40,826 nucleotides of DNA from Microvirga sesbaniae. Lineage in GTDB: Bacteria > Pseudomonadota > Alphaproteobacteria > Rhizobiales > Beijerinckiaceae. The stretch lies in assembly GCF_025460805.1 (NCBI RefSeq), contig NZ_JAMXFJ010000037.1, positions 1-40,826 of the forward strand, written 5' to 3'. Below, piece after piece: positions 40,620 through 40,826 of the stretch. Under the pieces are notes generated by a model. The model had not been told where the DNA came from and did no database searches. It saw only the letters and a program-made list of their open reading frames with translations. The position numbers and the translations under genes are program-made. How positions within the stretch are numbered: the stretch's first letter is position 1; every line of letters starts with the position of its first letter.

Positions 40620-40826
40620 ATGAAAAAGATCATCGCGTTCGCGCTCGTCCCCATCGTGGCCGCGGCCCCAGGTCTCGCGGCTCCGGGCATTACCACAAGC
40701 AGCGTCAATTTCCGCTCGGGTCCGGGAACGCAATACTCCTCCATTCGCACGCTTCCGGAAGGCACCGCGGTCGACATCGGCGATTGCGGGGATTCGGGCA
40801 GCTGGTGCGCCGTCACCGTCGGCGGT
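40620..40826 (+). CDS. Exported SH3-domain protein (partial, cut by window end)
   Basis: The first 69 residues are visible. The signal peptide (MKKIIAFALVPIVAAAPGLA) is followed at once by a bacterial SH3 domain: TTSSVNFRSGPGTQYSSIRT, then LPEGTAVDIGDCGDSGSWCA. Cys56 and Cys63 may form a disulfide. Such domains bind peptidoglycan or serve as periplasmic adaptors. GGAGGGAG before the ATG is a strong ribosome site. The rest of the gene lies outside the window. Confidence 0.85.
   Translation, partial: MKKIIAFALVPIVAAAPGLAAPGITTSSVNFRSGPGTQYSSIRTLPEGTAVDIGDCGDSGSWCAVTVGG

Overview
The window is a GC-rich chromosomal segment of an alphaproteobacterium, most likely of the order Hyphomicrobiales (Rhizobiales) and perhaps near Microvirga or Methylobacterium. 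The pointers are the gene families (DUF1236 lipoprotein, DUF882 peptidase, DUF6455 protein, SAM-II riboswitch), strong start codons with GGAGG-type ribosome sites, and intergenic mosaic repeats of a kind common in that order. The genus is inference. There is no rRNA, no insertion sequence, no phage gene and no CRISPR array. One tRNA (Asp, GTC) is present.

Left part (1-13,100): the end of ftsK and its terminator; a DUF1236 lipoprotein; an SDR oxidoreductase; a long class A penicillin-binding protein coupled to an exported protein of unknown function; a 490-base gap with two intrinsic terminators and possible small RNAs; a glyoxalase-like protein; a peptide-deformylase-like protein that lacks key metal ligands; a first copy of the mosaic repeat; tRNA-Asp; a membrane-anchored protein carrying a sigma-70 region 1.1-like domain; a DUF882 peptidase and an L,D-transpeptidase; a DUF2726 protein; a metallo-beta-lactamase-fold hydrolase; and a small acidic protein.

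Middle part (13,200-23,450): a copper pair (DUF305 protein and CopZ-like HMA protein) behind a CueR-type promoter; a MYG1-family nuclease followed by a histone-deacetylase-family amidohydrolase; psuK-psuG for pseudouridine breakdown, with a 13-base tandem repeat upstream; a DUF6455 protein; a DUF900 lipoprotein hydrolase; a second repeat zone; a GGDEF-EAL receptor; and a small exported protein.

Main system (23,580-35,520): a run of about twelve plus-strand genes, ten of them almost without gaps, behind a SAM-II riboswitch and a long structured leader whose last helix covers the first ribosome site. The genes encode a small unknown protein, an FMN reductase, two luciferase-like monooxygenases, an M20 amidohydrolase, a GNAT acetyltransferase, a fused polar-amino-acid ABC permease-ATPase, two paralogous binding proteins, a third luciferase-like monooxygenase, a cystathionine beta-lyase and a small unknown protein. 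The set matches the logic of S-substituted-cysteine salvage known from Bacillus subtilis yxeKLMNOP (N-acetylate, oxidatively cut the C-S bond, deacetylate to cysteine). MetC and the riboswitch tie it to methionine supply. The substrate is not known from sequence.

Right part (35,524-40,826): a second, longer copy of the mosaic repeat; a membrane-anchored alpha/beta hydrolase; a single-domain response regulator; a small exported protein; a hemolysin III family protein; an AraC-type regulator with a direct-repeat candidate operator; and the start of an exported SH3-domain protein cut by the window edge.
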